From contig CAOKRG010000004.1 in assembly GCA_948471095.1 (NCBI GenBank), positions 20,991-84,990 of the forward strand: a stretch of DNA of 64,000 nt. The letters run 5' to 3'. Origin of the DNA: an uncultured Oscillospiraceae bacterium. GTDB lineage: Bacteria > Bacillota > Clostridia > Oscillospirales > Acutalibacteraceae. The notes beneath the pieces are model-generated. The model made no database searches. It was not told the origin of the DNA and saw only the letters and a program-made list of their open reading frames with translations. The position numbers and the translations under genes are program-made. Each line of letters starts with the position of its first letter. Within the stretch, counting starts at the first letter, position 1. Below, in pieces: positions 35,150 through 44,686 of the stretch.

Positions 35150-35515
35150 ATGGCAAAGATTTTACTGGTTGACGATGCTGCTTTTATGCGCAAGGTCATC
35201 AAGGACACCCTGACCAAGAACGGCTATACCGACCTGTACGAGGCGGTGGACGGAGCGGACGCGGTGGAGAAGTTTACCGAGATCAGCCCGGATCTGGTGA
35301 TCATGGACATCACCATGCCCAACATGGACGGCCTGGAGGCCCTGAAGGCCATGCGGGCGAAGAACGGCTCCGCCAACATCGTCATGTGCTCCGCCATGGG
35401 CCAGGAGGCGATGGTCATCGACGCCATCCAGTCCGGGGCCAAGGACTTTATCGTCAAGCCCTTTAAGGCGGACCGTATTCTGAAGACCGTCACCTCCATT
35501 GTCGGCGCGCCCTAA
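35150..35515 (+). CDS. cheY: CheY chemotaxis response regulator
   Basis: Single receiver domain, 121 residues. Acidic pair D8/D9 (LLVDDA), phospho-acceptor in VIMDITMPNMDG, conserved CSAMGQ and the Lys in VKPF. It binds FliM and FliY when phosphorylated by CheA. Encoded between fliY and fliO as in Bacillus. Confidence 0.97.
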   Translation: MAKILLVDDAAFMRKVIKDTLTKNGYTDLYEAVDGADAVEKFTEISPDLVIMDITMPNMDGLEALKAMRAKNGSANIVMCSAMGQEAMVIDAIQSGAKDFIVKPFKADRILKTVTSIVGAP

Positions 35516-35919
35516 TGGGGGCCCCTGCAAGGGACTTTCTCCTGACGCCGGCCTTCTCCCGGGGGGTGGGGGGCAGTGTGGCCTCGCTGGTGGGGATGCT
35601 CCTGACCACGGTGGCGGTGCTGGCCCTGGCCTATTGGGTGACCCGCTGGATTGGACGGCGGGGAATGCCGGGTTTTTCGGCTTCGGGCACAGAGGGGCTG
35701 CAGGTGCTGTGGCAGCTGAGCCTGGGGAAATCCGAGCGCCTGGTTCTGGTACGCCTGGACCGGCACTGCCTGCTGCTGGGCGTGACCAGCGGGGGCATCT
35801 CCGTGCTCTCGGAGCTGACGGAAGAGGAAGCGGCCAAATGGCTGCAAAAGAGGGAAGAAGTCGCGCGGCAGCCAAGCTTTTTGGAGGTTCTGCGCGACAA
35901 TCTTCCCAAAAAGAAATGA
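35515..35919 (+). CDS. fliO: FliO export apparatus protein
   Basis: 134 residues, one membrane segment at about 20-45, then a small SH3-like cytoplasmic domain (LQVLWQLSLGKSERLVLVRL, LLLGVTSGGISVL) typical of FliO/FliZ. Its ATG shares a base with the cheY stop codon (TAATG), so translation is coupled. Precedes fliP. Confidence 0.88.
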   Translation: MGAPARDFLLTPAFSRGVGGSVASLVGMLLTTVAVLALAYWVTRWIGRRGMPGFSASGTEGLQVLWQLSLGKSERLVLVRLDRHCLLLGVTSGGISVLSELTEEEAAKWLQKREEVARQPSFLEVLRDNLPKKK

Positions 35920-35929
35920 GCGTGATAGA

Positions 35930-36604
35930 TTGGCAGATAATTTAAATGGTATTGTCAATATAAACGGCGACAGCGTGCAGGCTCTGGAAATCCTGCTGCT
36001 GACCACCATGATAACCCTTCTGCCCTCGCTGGTGATCATGTGCTCCTCCTTCACCAGGTATGTGATCACGCTTTCCTTTTTACGCAATGCCATGGGCACC
36101 CAACAGACCCCGCCCAATATGGTGCTGGTGGGCGTGGCCCTATTCTTGACGCTTTTTACCATGGGGCCGGTGATCGACCAGGTGAACCAGCAGGCCTACA
36201 CCCCCTATGTGAACGAGCAGATCACCCAGGATGAGTTTTTCGACCGGGCGCAGGTGCCCCTCAAGGAATTCATGCTGCGCAACACCGAGCCCTCGTCGCT
36301 GAACATGTACTGCGACCTGGCCGGGCTGGACAGGCCGGACACCGAGGAGCAGTCTGTGGAGCTGCCCCTGCGGGTGGTCACGCCGGCGTTTATCACCACG
36401 GAGCTGAAGCGGGCGTTTCAAATCGGCTTTTACCTCTACATCCCGTTTTTGCTGATCGACATTATCGTGGCCTCCACCTTGATGTCCATGGGCATGGTGA
36501 TGCTGCCGCCATCCATGATCTCCACACCCTTCAAGCTGCTGCTGTTCATCAGCATCAACGGCTGGGAGCTGGTGTTCTCCACACTGGTACAGACCTTCAA
36601 CTAG
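35930..36604 (+). CDS. fliP: FliP export gate protein
   Basis: Core membrane protein of the export gate. 224 residues, family blocks LPSLVIMCSSFTRYVITLSF, RNAMGTQQTPPNMV and GMVMLPPSMISTPFKLLLF. Four membrane segments. TTG start at 35930; the ribosome site is weak, so translation probably relies on the upstream gene. No cleavable signal peptide of the enterobacterial type. Confidence 0.95.
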   Translation: MADNLNGIVNINGDSVQALEILLLTTMITLLPSLVIMCSSFTRYVITLSFLRNAMGTQQTPPNMVLVGVALFLTLFTMGPVIDQVNQQAYTPYVNEQITQDEFFDRAQVPLKEFMLRNTEPSSLNMYCDLAGLDRPDTEEQSVELPLRVVTPAFITTELKRAFQIGFYLYIPFLLIDIIVASTLMSMGMVMLPPSMISTPFKLLLFISINGWELVFSTLVQTFN

Positions 36605-36649
36605 GCCGGCAGGCGCTTGGCCTAAGACCGCGGGAAAGGGGGGACCGCC

Positions 36650-36901
36650 ATGGAGATGCCTGTGGTCGATGTGTTTCGAGACTCCATCGGAGTCGTCATC
36701 CGGCTGGTGGCGCCCATGCTGCTTTTAAGCATGGTGGTGGGCGTGGTGGTGGCCATTCTGCAGGCCGTCACGCAGATTCATGAGCAGACCATTTCCTTTA
36801 TCTTCAAGCTCATCGTGGTGGTGCTCTTCTTGATCATTGGCGGCGGCTGGATGCTGACCACCCTGCAAGAGTTTGCCCTGAGCCTGTTTGAGCTGATGTG
36901 A
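36650..36901 (+). CDS. fliQ: FliQ export gate protein
   Basis: 83 residues, two membrane hairpin helices. Family block LQAVTQIHEQTISFIFKL. ATG 36650 after AAAGGGGGG. Forms the gate with FliP and FliR. Confidence 0.95.
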   Translation: MEMPVVDVFRDSIGVVIRLVAPMLLLSMVVGVVVAILQAVTQIHEQTISFIFKLIVVVLFLIIGGGWMLTTLQEFALSLFELM

Positions 36902-36911
36902 GGGCCGCGCC

Positions 36912-37688
36912 GTGGAATTTTTTGATTGGGGCGGCTTTACGCTGTTTCTCTACATTTTAATGCGCATGACGGGGTTCGTGCTGTTCACGCCCTTTTTTGG
37001 GCGGAACAACATCCCCTCCTATTACAAGATCGGCATGTCCCTGGTGCTGGCCGTTGCGGTCAGCTACACCTACCAGGGGACGGTTCAGACGCCGGCAACG
37101 GTTCTGGAGCTGGTGCTCCGGCTGGTGCTGGAGCTGGGCATGGGCTATGCGGTTGGCTTTATTATGAACCTCTTTCTCTATGTGCCGTCCTTGGCGGGAC
37201 ATATTATGGACGAACAGATGGGCATGGCTATGGCCCAGACCTATGACCCCAGCTTCCAGGGGCAGTCCACCCCGGCGGGGAACGTGCTGAACATTTTCAG
37301 CATACTCCTGTTTTTCGCGGCGAACGGCCACCAGACCTTGTTGCGGCTGATGCTGAATTCCGCCCAGCTTGTGCCCTTTGGCACGGCCGCCCTGGGGGAG
37401 GACGCCGCACAGACGGCGGCGGGGCTTTTCATCGACTGTACGCTGCTGGCCATTAAGCTGTGCCTGCCCGTGCTGGGGGCGGAGCTCATGGGCCAGGTGG
37501 GCATGGGGGTGCTGATGAAGGTGATCCCCCAGATCAACGTGTTCGCCATCAACATCGAATTGAAAGTGCTGGTGGGCCTGGTGATGCTCCTATTCCTCAT
37601 CACCCCCTTTAGCGAATTTTTGCTGAGCATGGAGAACACCATGCTTTCCGAGGTGGAGCGGGCCATCTCCCTGATGGGGGGAGGCTGA
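36912..37688 (+). CDS. fliR: FliR export gate protein
   Basis: 258 residues, about six membrane segments. Family blocks MRMTGFVLFTPFFGRNNIPS and GFIMNLFLYVPSLAGHIMDE. GTG start at 36912. Gene order fliP-fliQ-fliR-flhB-flhA is the standard export cluster. Confidence 0.95.
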   Translation: MEFFDWGGFTLFLYILMRMTGFVLFTPFFGRNNIPSYYKIGMSLVLAVAVSYTYQGTVQTPATVLELVLRLVLELGMGYAVGFIMNLFLYVPSLAGHIMDEQMGMAMAQTYDPSFQGQSTPAGNVLNIFSILLFFAANGHQTLLRLMLNSAQLVPFGTAALGEDAAQTAAGLFIDCTLLAIKLCLPVLGAELMGQVGMGVLMKVIPQINVFAINIELKVLVGLVMLLFLITPFSEFLLSMENTMLSEVERAISLMGGG

Positions 37689-37730
37689 AGGGGCTCTGCC
37701 GGCGGTTTGCCTTAAAGCGAGGTGGTCAAC

Positions 37731-38795
37731 ATGCCCGGTGAGGATAAAACCGAAAAGGCAACGCCGAAACGGCGGCGCGACGAACGAAAAAAGGGCAATG
37801 TGCTCCTCTGTCAAGACTTTATCGCGGTCTCCACGCTGATTGGCAGCGTGGCTCTGATCAAGCTGACAGCTTCGACCTTTGTGGGGCAGGTCAGCGAGTT
37901 CTTCACCAAGTGCGCGGGTTTTGCCCAGCTGGCCGCGGCGGGGAACGCAAGCGAGTTTTTTGCAGATTTGGCTTTCAGCGCCGTCATCACGTTCGTGGTA
38001 ACGGTGGGACCCATGCTGGCCGCCTCGGCCTTGATCGCCACGGCCGTCACTTTGGCGCAGACCCGCTTCTTGGTGGCGGGGGAAATCATCAAGCCAAAAT
38101 TCAGCAAGCTGAGCCCTTTAAACGGCTTTAAGCGCCTGTTCTCTTTGCGGAGCGTGGTGGAAGCCCTAAAGGGCATGATTAAGATAACAATACTTTTGGT
38201 ATTAATATATAACTGCTTGGCCGGTATGGTCCAAACGGCGGCCAACTTCATGTATACGGACCTGAGGGCCGCCTGCGGCGCCCTGTTCGACCTGATTTTC
38301 TCCATGCTCCTGCAAATCTGTCTGGCTTTCGCGGCCATCGCGTTCCTGGACTTCCTCTACCAGCGCTGGGAGCACGAGCGGAAGATGAAAATGAGCAAGC
38401 AGGAAATCAAGGAGGAATACAAGCAGACCGAGGGCGACCCGCAGATCAAGGGCCGCATCAAGCAGGTGCAGCGGGCCATGGCCCAGCAGAGGATGATGGC
38501 GCAGGTGCCCCAGGCGGACGTGATCATCCGGAACCCCACCCACTTCGCGGTGGCCCTGCGCTATAGGCAGGGGAAGGACAACGCCCCAGTGGTGCTGGCC
38601 AAGGGCCAGGACGAGCTGGCGGCGCGGATCGTGGCCAAAGGCCAGGAAAACCAGGTGCCGGTGGTGGAGAACGTTCCCCTGGCCCGGGCCCTGTACGCCC
38701 AGGCCGAACTGAACCAGGAGATCCCACCGGAGCTGTACGCGCCGGTGGCGGAGGTGCTGGTATATATTTTCAAGTTGGATAATAAATTGGCATGA
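37731..38795 (+). CDS. flhB: FlhB export switch protein
   Basis: 354 residues: four membrane segments (about 30-210) and a cytoplasmic domain with the autocleavage site N268-P269-T270-H271 (IIRNPTHFAVALRY). Cleavage there changes substrate specificity after FliK signals hook completion. ATG 37731 lies five bases after GAGGTGG; the GTG at 37722 is inside that site. Confidence 0.96.
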   Translation: MPGEDKTEKATPKRRRDERKKGNVLLCQDFIAVSTLIGSVALIKLTASTFVGQVSEFFTKCAGFAQLAAAGNASEFFADLAFSAVITFVVTVGPMLAASALIATAVTLAQTRFLVAGEIIKPKFSKLSPLNGFKRLFSLRSVVEALKGMIKITILLVLIYNCLAGMVQTAANFMYTDLRAACGALFDLIFSMLLQICLAFAAIAFLDFLYQRWEHERKMKMSKQEIKEEYKQTEGDPQIKGRIKQVQRAMAQQRMMAQVPQADVIIRNPTHFAVALRYRQGKDNAPVVLAKGQDELAARIVAKGQENQVPVVENVPLARALYAQAELNQEIPPELYAPVAEVLVYIFKLDNKLA

Positions 38796-38880
38796 GGCCG
38801 CCCCGGCGGGGCCTGTGCCCTGGAACGCTTAGATCGGCGAGGTATTTCAATATGGTTCGAAACTGGAAGGAGGGGCGGTC

Positions 38881-40977
38881 ATGCGGCGGATATTAAACAA
38901 CGCGGTGTCCCTGTTCGTGGTTGTGATCGTTCTGTTCCTGATTCTCCCCCTGCCAACGGCCCTTTTGGACGTGCTGCTGGTGATCAACATAGCCCTGTCC
39001 ATCGTGATTCTTTTGATCACCATGAACATCAAGGAAACCCTGGAATTCTCCATTTACCCTTCGCTGCTGCTTATCACCACGCTGTTCCGGCTGGGTATGA
39101 ACGTGTCGTCCACCCGGCTGATTTTGACCAACGGCTTTGCCGGCGAGGTCATCGCGGCCTTTGGCCAGCTGATTACCAGCGGCAACGTGGTGGTGGGCTT
39201 CATCATCTTCTTTATCATCGTTATGGTGCAGTTCATCGTCATCACCAAGGGCGCGGAGCGCGTTTCCGAGGTTGCCGCACGCTTTACCCTGGACGCCATG
39301 CCCGGCAAGCAGATGGCCATTGACGCGGACCTGAACACGGGCCTCATCGACGAGGCCACGGCCCGGATGCGCCGGGAGAAGATTCAGCGGGAGGCCGACT
39401 TCTACGGCGCCATGGACGGCGCTACCAAGATCGTCAAGGGCGACGCGGTGATGTCCCTGATCATCACGGCGTTTAACCTGATCGGCGGCATTATCATCGG
39501 CATGGTCCAGGGGGGCATGGACATCAACACCGTGCTCACCCACTACTCCATCGTCACCATCGGCGACGGCCTGGTATCCCAGCTGCCGGCCCTGATGATC
39601 TCCACCGCCACGGGCATGATCGTCACCCGCTCCGTGTCGGAGGGAAGCCTCAACACGGATGTGATCCGGCAGTTCACCGCCCAGCCCCGGGCCATTATCA
39701 CGGCGGGCGCGGCCCTGGTCTTCCTGGCGCTGATGCCCAACACGCCCCACCTGGCCTTGGCCGTGGTGGCGGCGGTGCTGGTCGTGTTCGGCCTGATCAT
39801 CAGCCGGCAGATGCGCGCCCAAAAGGCGGCGGAGGAAGCTGCCGCGGCCCTGCCCGAGGAAGTGGCCCCCGAGGCCGCGCCCACGGAGGCCGACTACTAT
39901 AAGGACATCAGCAATGTCTATTCCCTGCTGACCGTGGAGCCCATCGAGCTGGAGGTGGGCTACAGCCTGATCCCCCTGGTGGATGAGAGCAGCGGCGGCA
40001 AGCTCATCAACCGCATCGTCATCTTCCGGCGGCAGTACGCCCAGGAGATGGGCTTCGTGGTGCCCACGGTGCGCATGCACGACAGCTCCGTCATTGGCAC
40101 AAACCAGTACACCATCCGCATCAAGGGCGAGGAGGTGGCCAAGGGCGAGATTCTGGTGGACTATTACCTGGCCCTGGAGCCCTCCAAGCCCCTGGGCGAG
40201 ATCGACGGCATAGAGACCGTGGAGCCGGCCTACGGCATCCCCTCCCGGTGGATTCTGCCGGAGAATAAGGAGATGGCCGAGATATACGGCTACACGGTCA
40301 TCGACCCCCTCTCCGTCATTTTGACCCACCTTTCCGAGACCATCAAGAAGCACGCCTATGAGCTGCTCACCCGGTCGGAGACCATCCAGCTGGTGGAGAA
40401 CCTGAAGAGAACCTCTCCCGAGCTGGTGGAGGAGGCCTGCCCGGCGGTGGTGTCTTACGCCCTGCTGGAAAAGGTGCTGCGGGGCCTTTTGATGGAGGGG
40501 ATCCCCATCCGGGATATGCAGACCATTTTGGAGACCATGGTGGACGCCATGGGCACCACCCGGGACCCGGACCTGATCACCGAGAGCGTGCGCAACGCCC
40601 TGAGCCGGACCATTACCCGCCGGTTCTGCCAGGACGGCCAGCTGCGGGCCATCACCCTGGACGCGGAGGTGGAGCGCAAGGTGGTGGCGTCCCTGACCAA
40701 GAACGAGCACGGCATCTACCTGGCCATGGAGCCGGACCTGATCCAGGCCCTGATCACCCAGCTGGCGGAACATATCCCCAAATTTGCCGAGCTGGGCCAG
40801 CAGCCCATTCTGCTGACCAGCCAGGTGGTCCGCGTGTACTTAAGCCGCCTGCTCTCCCAGTACTTTACCAACCTGTGCGTGCTGTCCTTTAGCGAGATTG
40901 TGGGCACGGTGCAGATTCAGTCCCTGGGCAATGTGACCATGCAGCAGCCCGCCGTTCGAAGGGCGGTGGGGTCATGA
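38881..40977 (+). CDS. flhA: FlhA export gate protein
   Basis: 698 residues, seven to eight membrane segments in the first 330, then the large cytoplasmic ring domain that docks chaperones. Family blocks FRLGMNVSSTRLILTNG, FTLDAMPGKQMAIDADLNTG and IVKGDAVMSLIITAFNLIGG. ATG 38881 follows AAGGAGG. fliA starts within its stop codon; flhF and flhG, usual neighbours, are missing. Confidence 0.97.
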   Translation: MRRILNNAVSLFVVVIVLFLILPLPTALLDVLLVINIALSIVILLITMNIKETLEFSIYPSLLLITTLFRLGMNVSSTRLILTNGFAGEVIAAFGQLITSGNVVVGFIIFFIIVMVQFIVITKGAERVSEVAARFTLDAMPGKQMAIDADLNTGLIDEATARMRREKIQREADFYGAMDGATKIVKGDAVMSLIITAFNLIGGIIIGMVQGGMDINTVLTHYSIVTIGDGLVSQLPALMISTATGMIVTRSVSEGSLNTDVIRQFTAQPRAIITAGAALVFLALMPNTPHLALAVVAAVLVVFGLIISRQMRAQKAAEEAAAALPEEVAPEAAPTEADYYKDISNVYSLLTVEPIELEVGYSLIPLVDESSGGKLINRIVIFRRQYAQEMGFVVPTVRMHDSSVIGTNQYTIRIKGEEVAKGEILVDYYLALEPSKPLGEIDGIETVEPAYGIPSRWILPENKEMAEIYGYTVIDPLSVILTHLSETIKKHAYELLTRSETIQLVENLKRTSPELVEEACPAVVSYALLEKVLRGLLMEGIPIRDMQTILETMVDAMGTTRDPDLITESVRNALSRTITRRFCQDGQLRAITLDAEVERKVVASLTKNEHGIYLAMEPDLIQALITQLAEHIPKFAELGQQPILLTSQVVRVYLSRLLSQYFTNLCVLSFSEIVGTVQIQSLGNVTMQQPAVRRAVGS

Positions 40978-41762
40978 GCCTGCTTTTGGACCCGAAAAGC
41001 TATGAAAGCATGGACACGGACGCGCTGTTTGCCGAATACGCCCGGACCCATGACAACCAGCTCAAGTGGGAGATCGCCATGCGGTACACCGGGCTGGTCA
41101 AAAGCATCGCCCTACAGATACGGGGCGTGTTTTGCAGCTTTACCCAGCTGGACGACGTCATCAACGAGGGCCTGATCGTGCTGGCCGACGCGGTGGAAAA
41201 GTTCGACCCCAGCCGGGGGCGCTTCGAGATGTACGTCTCCAAGCGCATCCGGGGAATGATCGTGGACCTGGCCCGCCAGCAGGACTGGGTGCCCCGCACC
41301 GTGCGCCAGCGGGCCCAGCGCATTGAGAAAGCCATGACCGAGCTCTATAACGCCTCCGGGCAGATTCCCAGCGACCGGCAGGTGGCCGAGCACTTGGGAA
41401 TTACCATGGAGGAGTACCAGGAGGCCATGGCCAACGCCTCCCTGCACAGCATTCTCTCCTTAGACGAGCTCTTTGAGAACCACGACCAGTGGCCCGCCGG
41501 GCCGGAGGGGGAGAGCGCCTCCGGGAACATCCCGGAGCAGGCCCTGATGAACGAGGAGCTGACCGAGACCATGGCCAAGGCCATCCGCTCCATGAAGGAG
41601 AACGAACAGCTGGTGCTGTCCCTGTATTACGAGCAGAACCTAAAGATGAAGGACATCGCCGCCGTAATGGACATCACCCCGCCCCGTGTCTCTCAGATCC
41701 ACGCCCGGGCGGTGCAGAAGCTCAAGGTCATCATGGAAAAATATCTGAACGATGGGGAATGA
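40974..41762 (+). CDS. fliA: FliA RNA polymerase sigma-28 factor
   Basis: 262 residues. Region 2 (VINEGLIVLADAVEKFDPSRGRFEMYVSKRIRG, about 60-92 in part), region 3 (VPRTVRQRAQRIEKAM) and region 4 (MKDIAAVMDITPPRVSQIHA) identify a FliA/SigD factor. It transcribes late flagellar genes and is held by FlgM (1733). Overlaps flhA by four bases (ATGA). Confidence 0.95.
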   Translation: MSLLLDPKSYESMDTDALFAEYARTHDNQLKWEIAMRYTGLVKSIALQIRGVFCSFTQLDDVINEGLIVLADAVEKFDPSRGRFEMYVSKRIRGMIVDLARQQDWVPRTVRQRAQRIEKAMTELYNASGQIPSDRQVAEHLGITMEEYQEAMANASLHSILSLDELFENHDQWPAGPEGESASGNIPEQALMNEELTETMAKAIRSMKENEQLVLSLYYEQNLKMKDIAAVMDITPPRVSQIHARAVQKLKVIMEKYLNDGE

Positions 41763-41816
41763 CCGCTTTAGCTGGCGGAAAAATTTTAAAAAAGAAAAAG
41801 ATTTTCCAGATTGCTG

Positions 41817-41845
41817 GTGCAATCCGCGGGAAAATGTGATATAAT
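41817..41845 (+). promoter_or_regulatory. Possible promoter of the rod/cheC genes
   Basis: TATAAT at 41840-41845 with a poor -35 (GTGCAA) 17 bases upstream, 55 bases before the next gene. The -10 is strong; the -35 is doubtful. Confidence 0.38.
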
Positions 41846-41899
41846 GAACCAGGCCCTTTCCGGGCTCCGGCATTTTTCTCCAGAAAGGAAAACGCGCCT

Positions 41900-42661
41900 A
41901 TGTTTAAAGGATTTTACAACCTGTCTTCCGGGATGCTGACCCATGGCAAGCATCTAAACGTGATCTCAAACAATATGGCCAATGTGTCCACCACCGGCTT
42001 TAAGGCCGACTGCTTCACCGCCCAGACCTTCGACGAGGTGATGTATACCGTGGTGGGCAATAAGATCAAGAATTATGAGGACATTGGCAACCAGAGCTAT
42101 GTGACCGCGCCCAGCGAGAACTACACCGACTTTTCCCAGGCCAGCTTCGATGAGACGGGCATGCCCCTGGACTTTGCCATCGAGGACCTGGACGGCCGCA
42201 GCTTCTTCGCCATCCAGACCGAGGGCGGCGTGGTGTACACCCGGGCGGGGGACTTCTCCCTGGATGACGAGAGCTACCTGTGCCTGCCGGACCACGGCCG
42301 CGTGCTGGACATGGAGGGAAACGAGATCCAGCTGTCTACCGACAAGATCCAGTGCGATGATTATGGCCGCATTTACACCAAGAACGGCGGCTATCTGGGA
42401 CAGATCGGCGTCTACGTGTTTGAGAACACCGACGCTCTGGAAAAGGACCCCATGGGCATGTTTACAGCGGGCGGGGCCCAGCCGGAAGCCCAGACCGTGA
42501 AGGTCCACAACGGCATGCTGGAGCGCTCGAACGTGGACCTGGTGCTGCAGATGACCAAGATGATCAACACCCAGAGGGCCTATCAGAGCGCAGCCACCGC
42601 CACCAAGATATACGACCAGGTGATGGGCCATGCGGCTGGCGACATTGGGCGGCTGCAATAA
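41900..42661 (+). CDS. flgF: FlgF/FlgG-family rod protein
   Basis: 253-residue axial rod protein. N-terminal rod motif LNVISNNMANVSTTGFKA, C-terminal LERSNVDLVLQMTKMINTQR and AYQSAATATKI. It is the first of two FlgG-family genes, equivalent in position to FlhO/FlhP of Bacillus, so FlgF is the likelier assignment; sequence alone does not separate it firmly from FlgG. Confidence 0.85.
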   Translation: MFKGFYNLSSGMLTHGKHLNVISNNMANVSTTGFKADCFTAQTFDEVMYTVVGNKIKNYEDIGNQSYVTAPSENYTDFSQASFDETGMPLDFAIEDLDGRSFFAIQTEGGVVYTRAGDFSLDDESYLCLPDHGRVLDMEGNEIQLSTDKIQCDDYGRIYTKNGGYLGQIGVYVFENTDALEKDPMGMFTAGGAQPEAQTVKVHNGMLERSNVDLVLQMTKMINTQRAYQSAATATKIYDQVMGHAAGDIGRLQ

Positions 42662-42743
42662 GGGAGCCCCCGGCGCGTCTCTGCGGGCCCCGGCATAACA
42701 GAAAAACGGAACTAGATTCTTTATAGAAAGGGACGGCAGCGTT

Positions 42744-43478
42744 ATGAACCTATCCTTTTATACCGCGACCGTGGGCGCGTGGCAGCAGCAGGAGCGGCTG
42801 AACGTCCACGGCAACAACATCGCCAATGTGAACAATTACGGCTTTAAGGCCAAGCGCCCGGTGTTTTCCGACCTGATGTACGACTACATCAACGGGGCCG
42901 AGGGGGATGAGCTCCCCCGGGGCACGGGCGCCTATGTGGTCTCGGCCGACACGGACTTTAGCAGCAAGGGCTATGCGGACACGGGCCGGGCCATGGATTA
43001 CGCCATTAACGGCGATGGCTTTTTCGCCCTGTGGGACCCGGCCACCGGCGGCTACAGCTACACCCGGGACGGCTCCTTCATCATGTCCGAGTATCAGATT
43101 GAGGGGGCGGACGGGCAGCTGGAGTCCCACTGGTATTTGTCCGACGGCTTCGGGCGGTTCGTCATGGGCCGCAACGGGCGCATGGTAGAGGTTACGGACG
43201 AGAACAAGGACAAGGAGCTCCCTGTGGGCGTCTATGACTTTGTGAACACCAACGGCATGGAGAACATCGGCGAAAACCGCTTTGTGCCGGTGGAAAAGAA
43301 CGGCCAGCTCCGTCTGGGCGCGGGCACGCTGCTGCAGGGCTATCTGGAAAATTCCAACGTGGACCTGGCCAATGAGTTGACCAAGGTCATCGAGAGCCAG
43401 AGGTCCTTTACATACGCGCTGAAAATGATTCAGGCTTCCGACGAGATCGAGACCACCGTAAACGGCCTGCGCAGCTAA
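42744..43478 (+). CDS. flgG: FlgG-family distal rod protein
   Basis: 244 residues. N-terminal LNVHGNNIANVNNYGFKAKR, internal AINGDGFFALWDP, C-terminal LENSNVDLANELTKVIESQR, the rod-protein pattern. Length fits FlgG less well than the 260 typical. ATG 42744; leader contains TAGATTCTTTATAGAAAGG. Confidence 0.86.
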   Translation: MNLSFYTATVGAWQQQERLNVHGNNIANVNNYGFKAKRPVFSDLMYDYINGAEGDELPRGTGAYVVSADTDFSSKGYADTGRAMDYAINGDGFFALWDPATGGYSYTRDGSFIMSEYQIEGADGQLESHWYLSDGFGRFVMGRNGRMVEVTDENKDKELPVGVYDFVNTNGMENIGENRFVPVEKNGQLRLGAGTLLQGYLENSNVDLANELTKVIESQRSFTYALKMIQASDEIETTVNGLRS

Positions 43479-43495
43479 AAGAAGGGAGAGGACGC

Positions 43496-44122
43496 ATGAT
43501 CATTAAGAACTACCAGGAGCTCAGCTCCCTGGAAATCGATACTCTGCGGGAAATCGGCAGCATTGGCACCGGCAACGCGGCCACTGCCCTTTCCGGCATG
43601 CTGGGCAGCCCGGTGCGCATTACTCTGCCCGAGGTGCGCATTATGGGCTACAACGAGGCCATCGACTGGATCGGCGGCCCGGAGCCTGTGACCGCCGGAG
43701 TGCTGGTGCACATTGGCGGGCAGCTCAACGGCATTATGCTTTCCGTACAGCCTTTAGAGTTCATCAACCTGATTTTGGACCGCATGCTCTCCACCACCAT
43801 CACGGACTACAGCCAGCTGGACGAGCTGGCCAGGTCCGCCCTGCTGGAGGTGGGCAACATTATGATCTCCACCTTTATCAACGCCCTGTCCGGGCTGGCG
43901 GGGCTGAAGGTGGAGCTGACCGTGCCCAGCCTGACCGTCGACATGCAGGGGGCCATCCTCACCGTGCCCATGGCCGAGTACGGCGGGCAGACGGACTACC
44001 TGATGACCATTGGGGGGAATTTCTCCTGCGATGGCAACGAGCTCCCCTGCCGGCTGCTGCTCTCGCCGGATATCCGGTCCTTGAATTTCCTGTTAAGAAA
44101 GCTGGGCGTGGAAGATGGCTAG
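43496..44122 (+). CDS. cheC: CheC CheY-P phosphatase
   Basis: 208 residues. CheC proteins carry two sites of pattern D/S-x3-E-x2-N with a Pro 23 residues on. The second is intact (S114-E118-N121). In the first, D15 and E19 are kept but the Asn is Ser22 (EIGSIGTGN), so this site is probably weak or dead. CheC works with CheD in adaptation. Coupled to cheD by an eight-base overlap. Confidence 0.95.
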   Translation: MIIKNYQELSSLEIDTLREIGSIGTGNAATALSGMLGSPVRITLPEVRIMGYNEAIDWIGGPEPVTAGVLVHIGGQLNGIMLSVQPLEFINLILDRMLSTTITDYSQLDELARSALLEVGNIMISTFINALSGLAGLKVELTVPSLTVDMQGAILTVPMAEYGGQTDYLMTIGGNFSCDGNELPCRLLLSPDIRSLNFLLRKLGVEDG

Positions 44123-44603
44123 TGGCAACAAGTTGGTAATCGGCATTGCGGACATGAAGATGACCCAAAGCGGCCAGGAGCTGATCACCTACGCGCTGGG
44201 CTCCTGCTGCGGCATCTGCCTTTTGGACCCCAACATCCGCCTGGCGGCGCTGATCCACATCATGCTGCCGCTGAATATGGAAACCGGCCGGAAGAATACC
44301 ATGAAATATGCGGACACGGGCATCCGGGAGACGCTGAAGATGATGGAGGCCAAAGGGGCCCGGCGGATGCGCATCCAGGCCAAGGTGGCCGGCGGGGCCA
44401 AAATGTTCGCGGTGAACAACAACAGCGCTTTGGGCAACATCGGCCAGAGGAACATCGAAAGCGTACATAAGGTGCTGCGGGCGGAAAACATCCGGCTGGT
44501 GGCGGAAGACGTGGGCGGCTCTGTGGCCCGCACCCTGTCCTTCGACCCGTCCACGGGCATGGCGACCATTAAGAGCTACGGCATTCCGGACAAGGTGCTG
44601 TAG
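44115..44603 (+). CDS. cheD: CheD chemoreceptor glutamine deamidase
   Basis: 162 residues. Thr, Cys and His of the active site are visible in ITYALGSCCGICLLD and AALIHIMLP. It deamidates receptor glutamines and is sequestered by CheC when CheY-P is high. ATG 44115 lies inside cheC. Confidence 0.95.
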   Translation: MASGNKLVIGIADMKMTQSGQELITYALGSCCGICLLDPNIRLAALIHIMLPLNMETGRKNTMKYADTGIRETLKMMEAKGARRMRIQAKVAGGAKMFAVNNNSALGNIGQRNIESVHKVLRAENIRLVAEDVGGSVARTLSFDPSTGMATIKSYGIPDKVL

Positions 44604-44686
44604 GTTTTGTTTCGAAATGAAATAACCTCGGGGGGCTGCCCCAGAGGCGGCGGGGAAGGGCCGCAAAATGGAAAGGAGCATGGAAG

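Noticed and set aside
38893-40773. Long open frame on the minus strand opposite flhA
   Set aside because: It is a shadow of codon bias in GC-rich DNA; flhA on the other strand has full family motifs and the minus frame resembles nothing.
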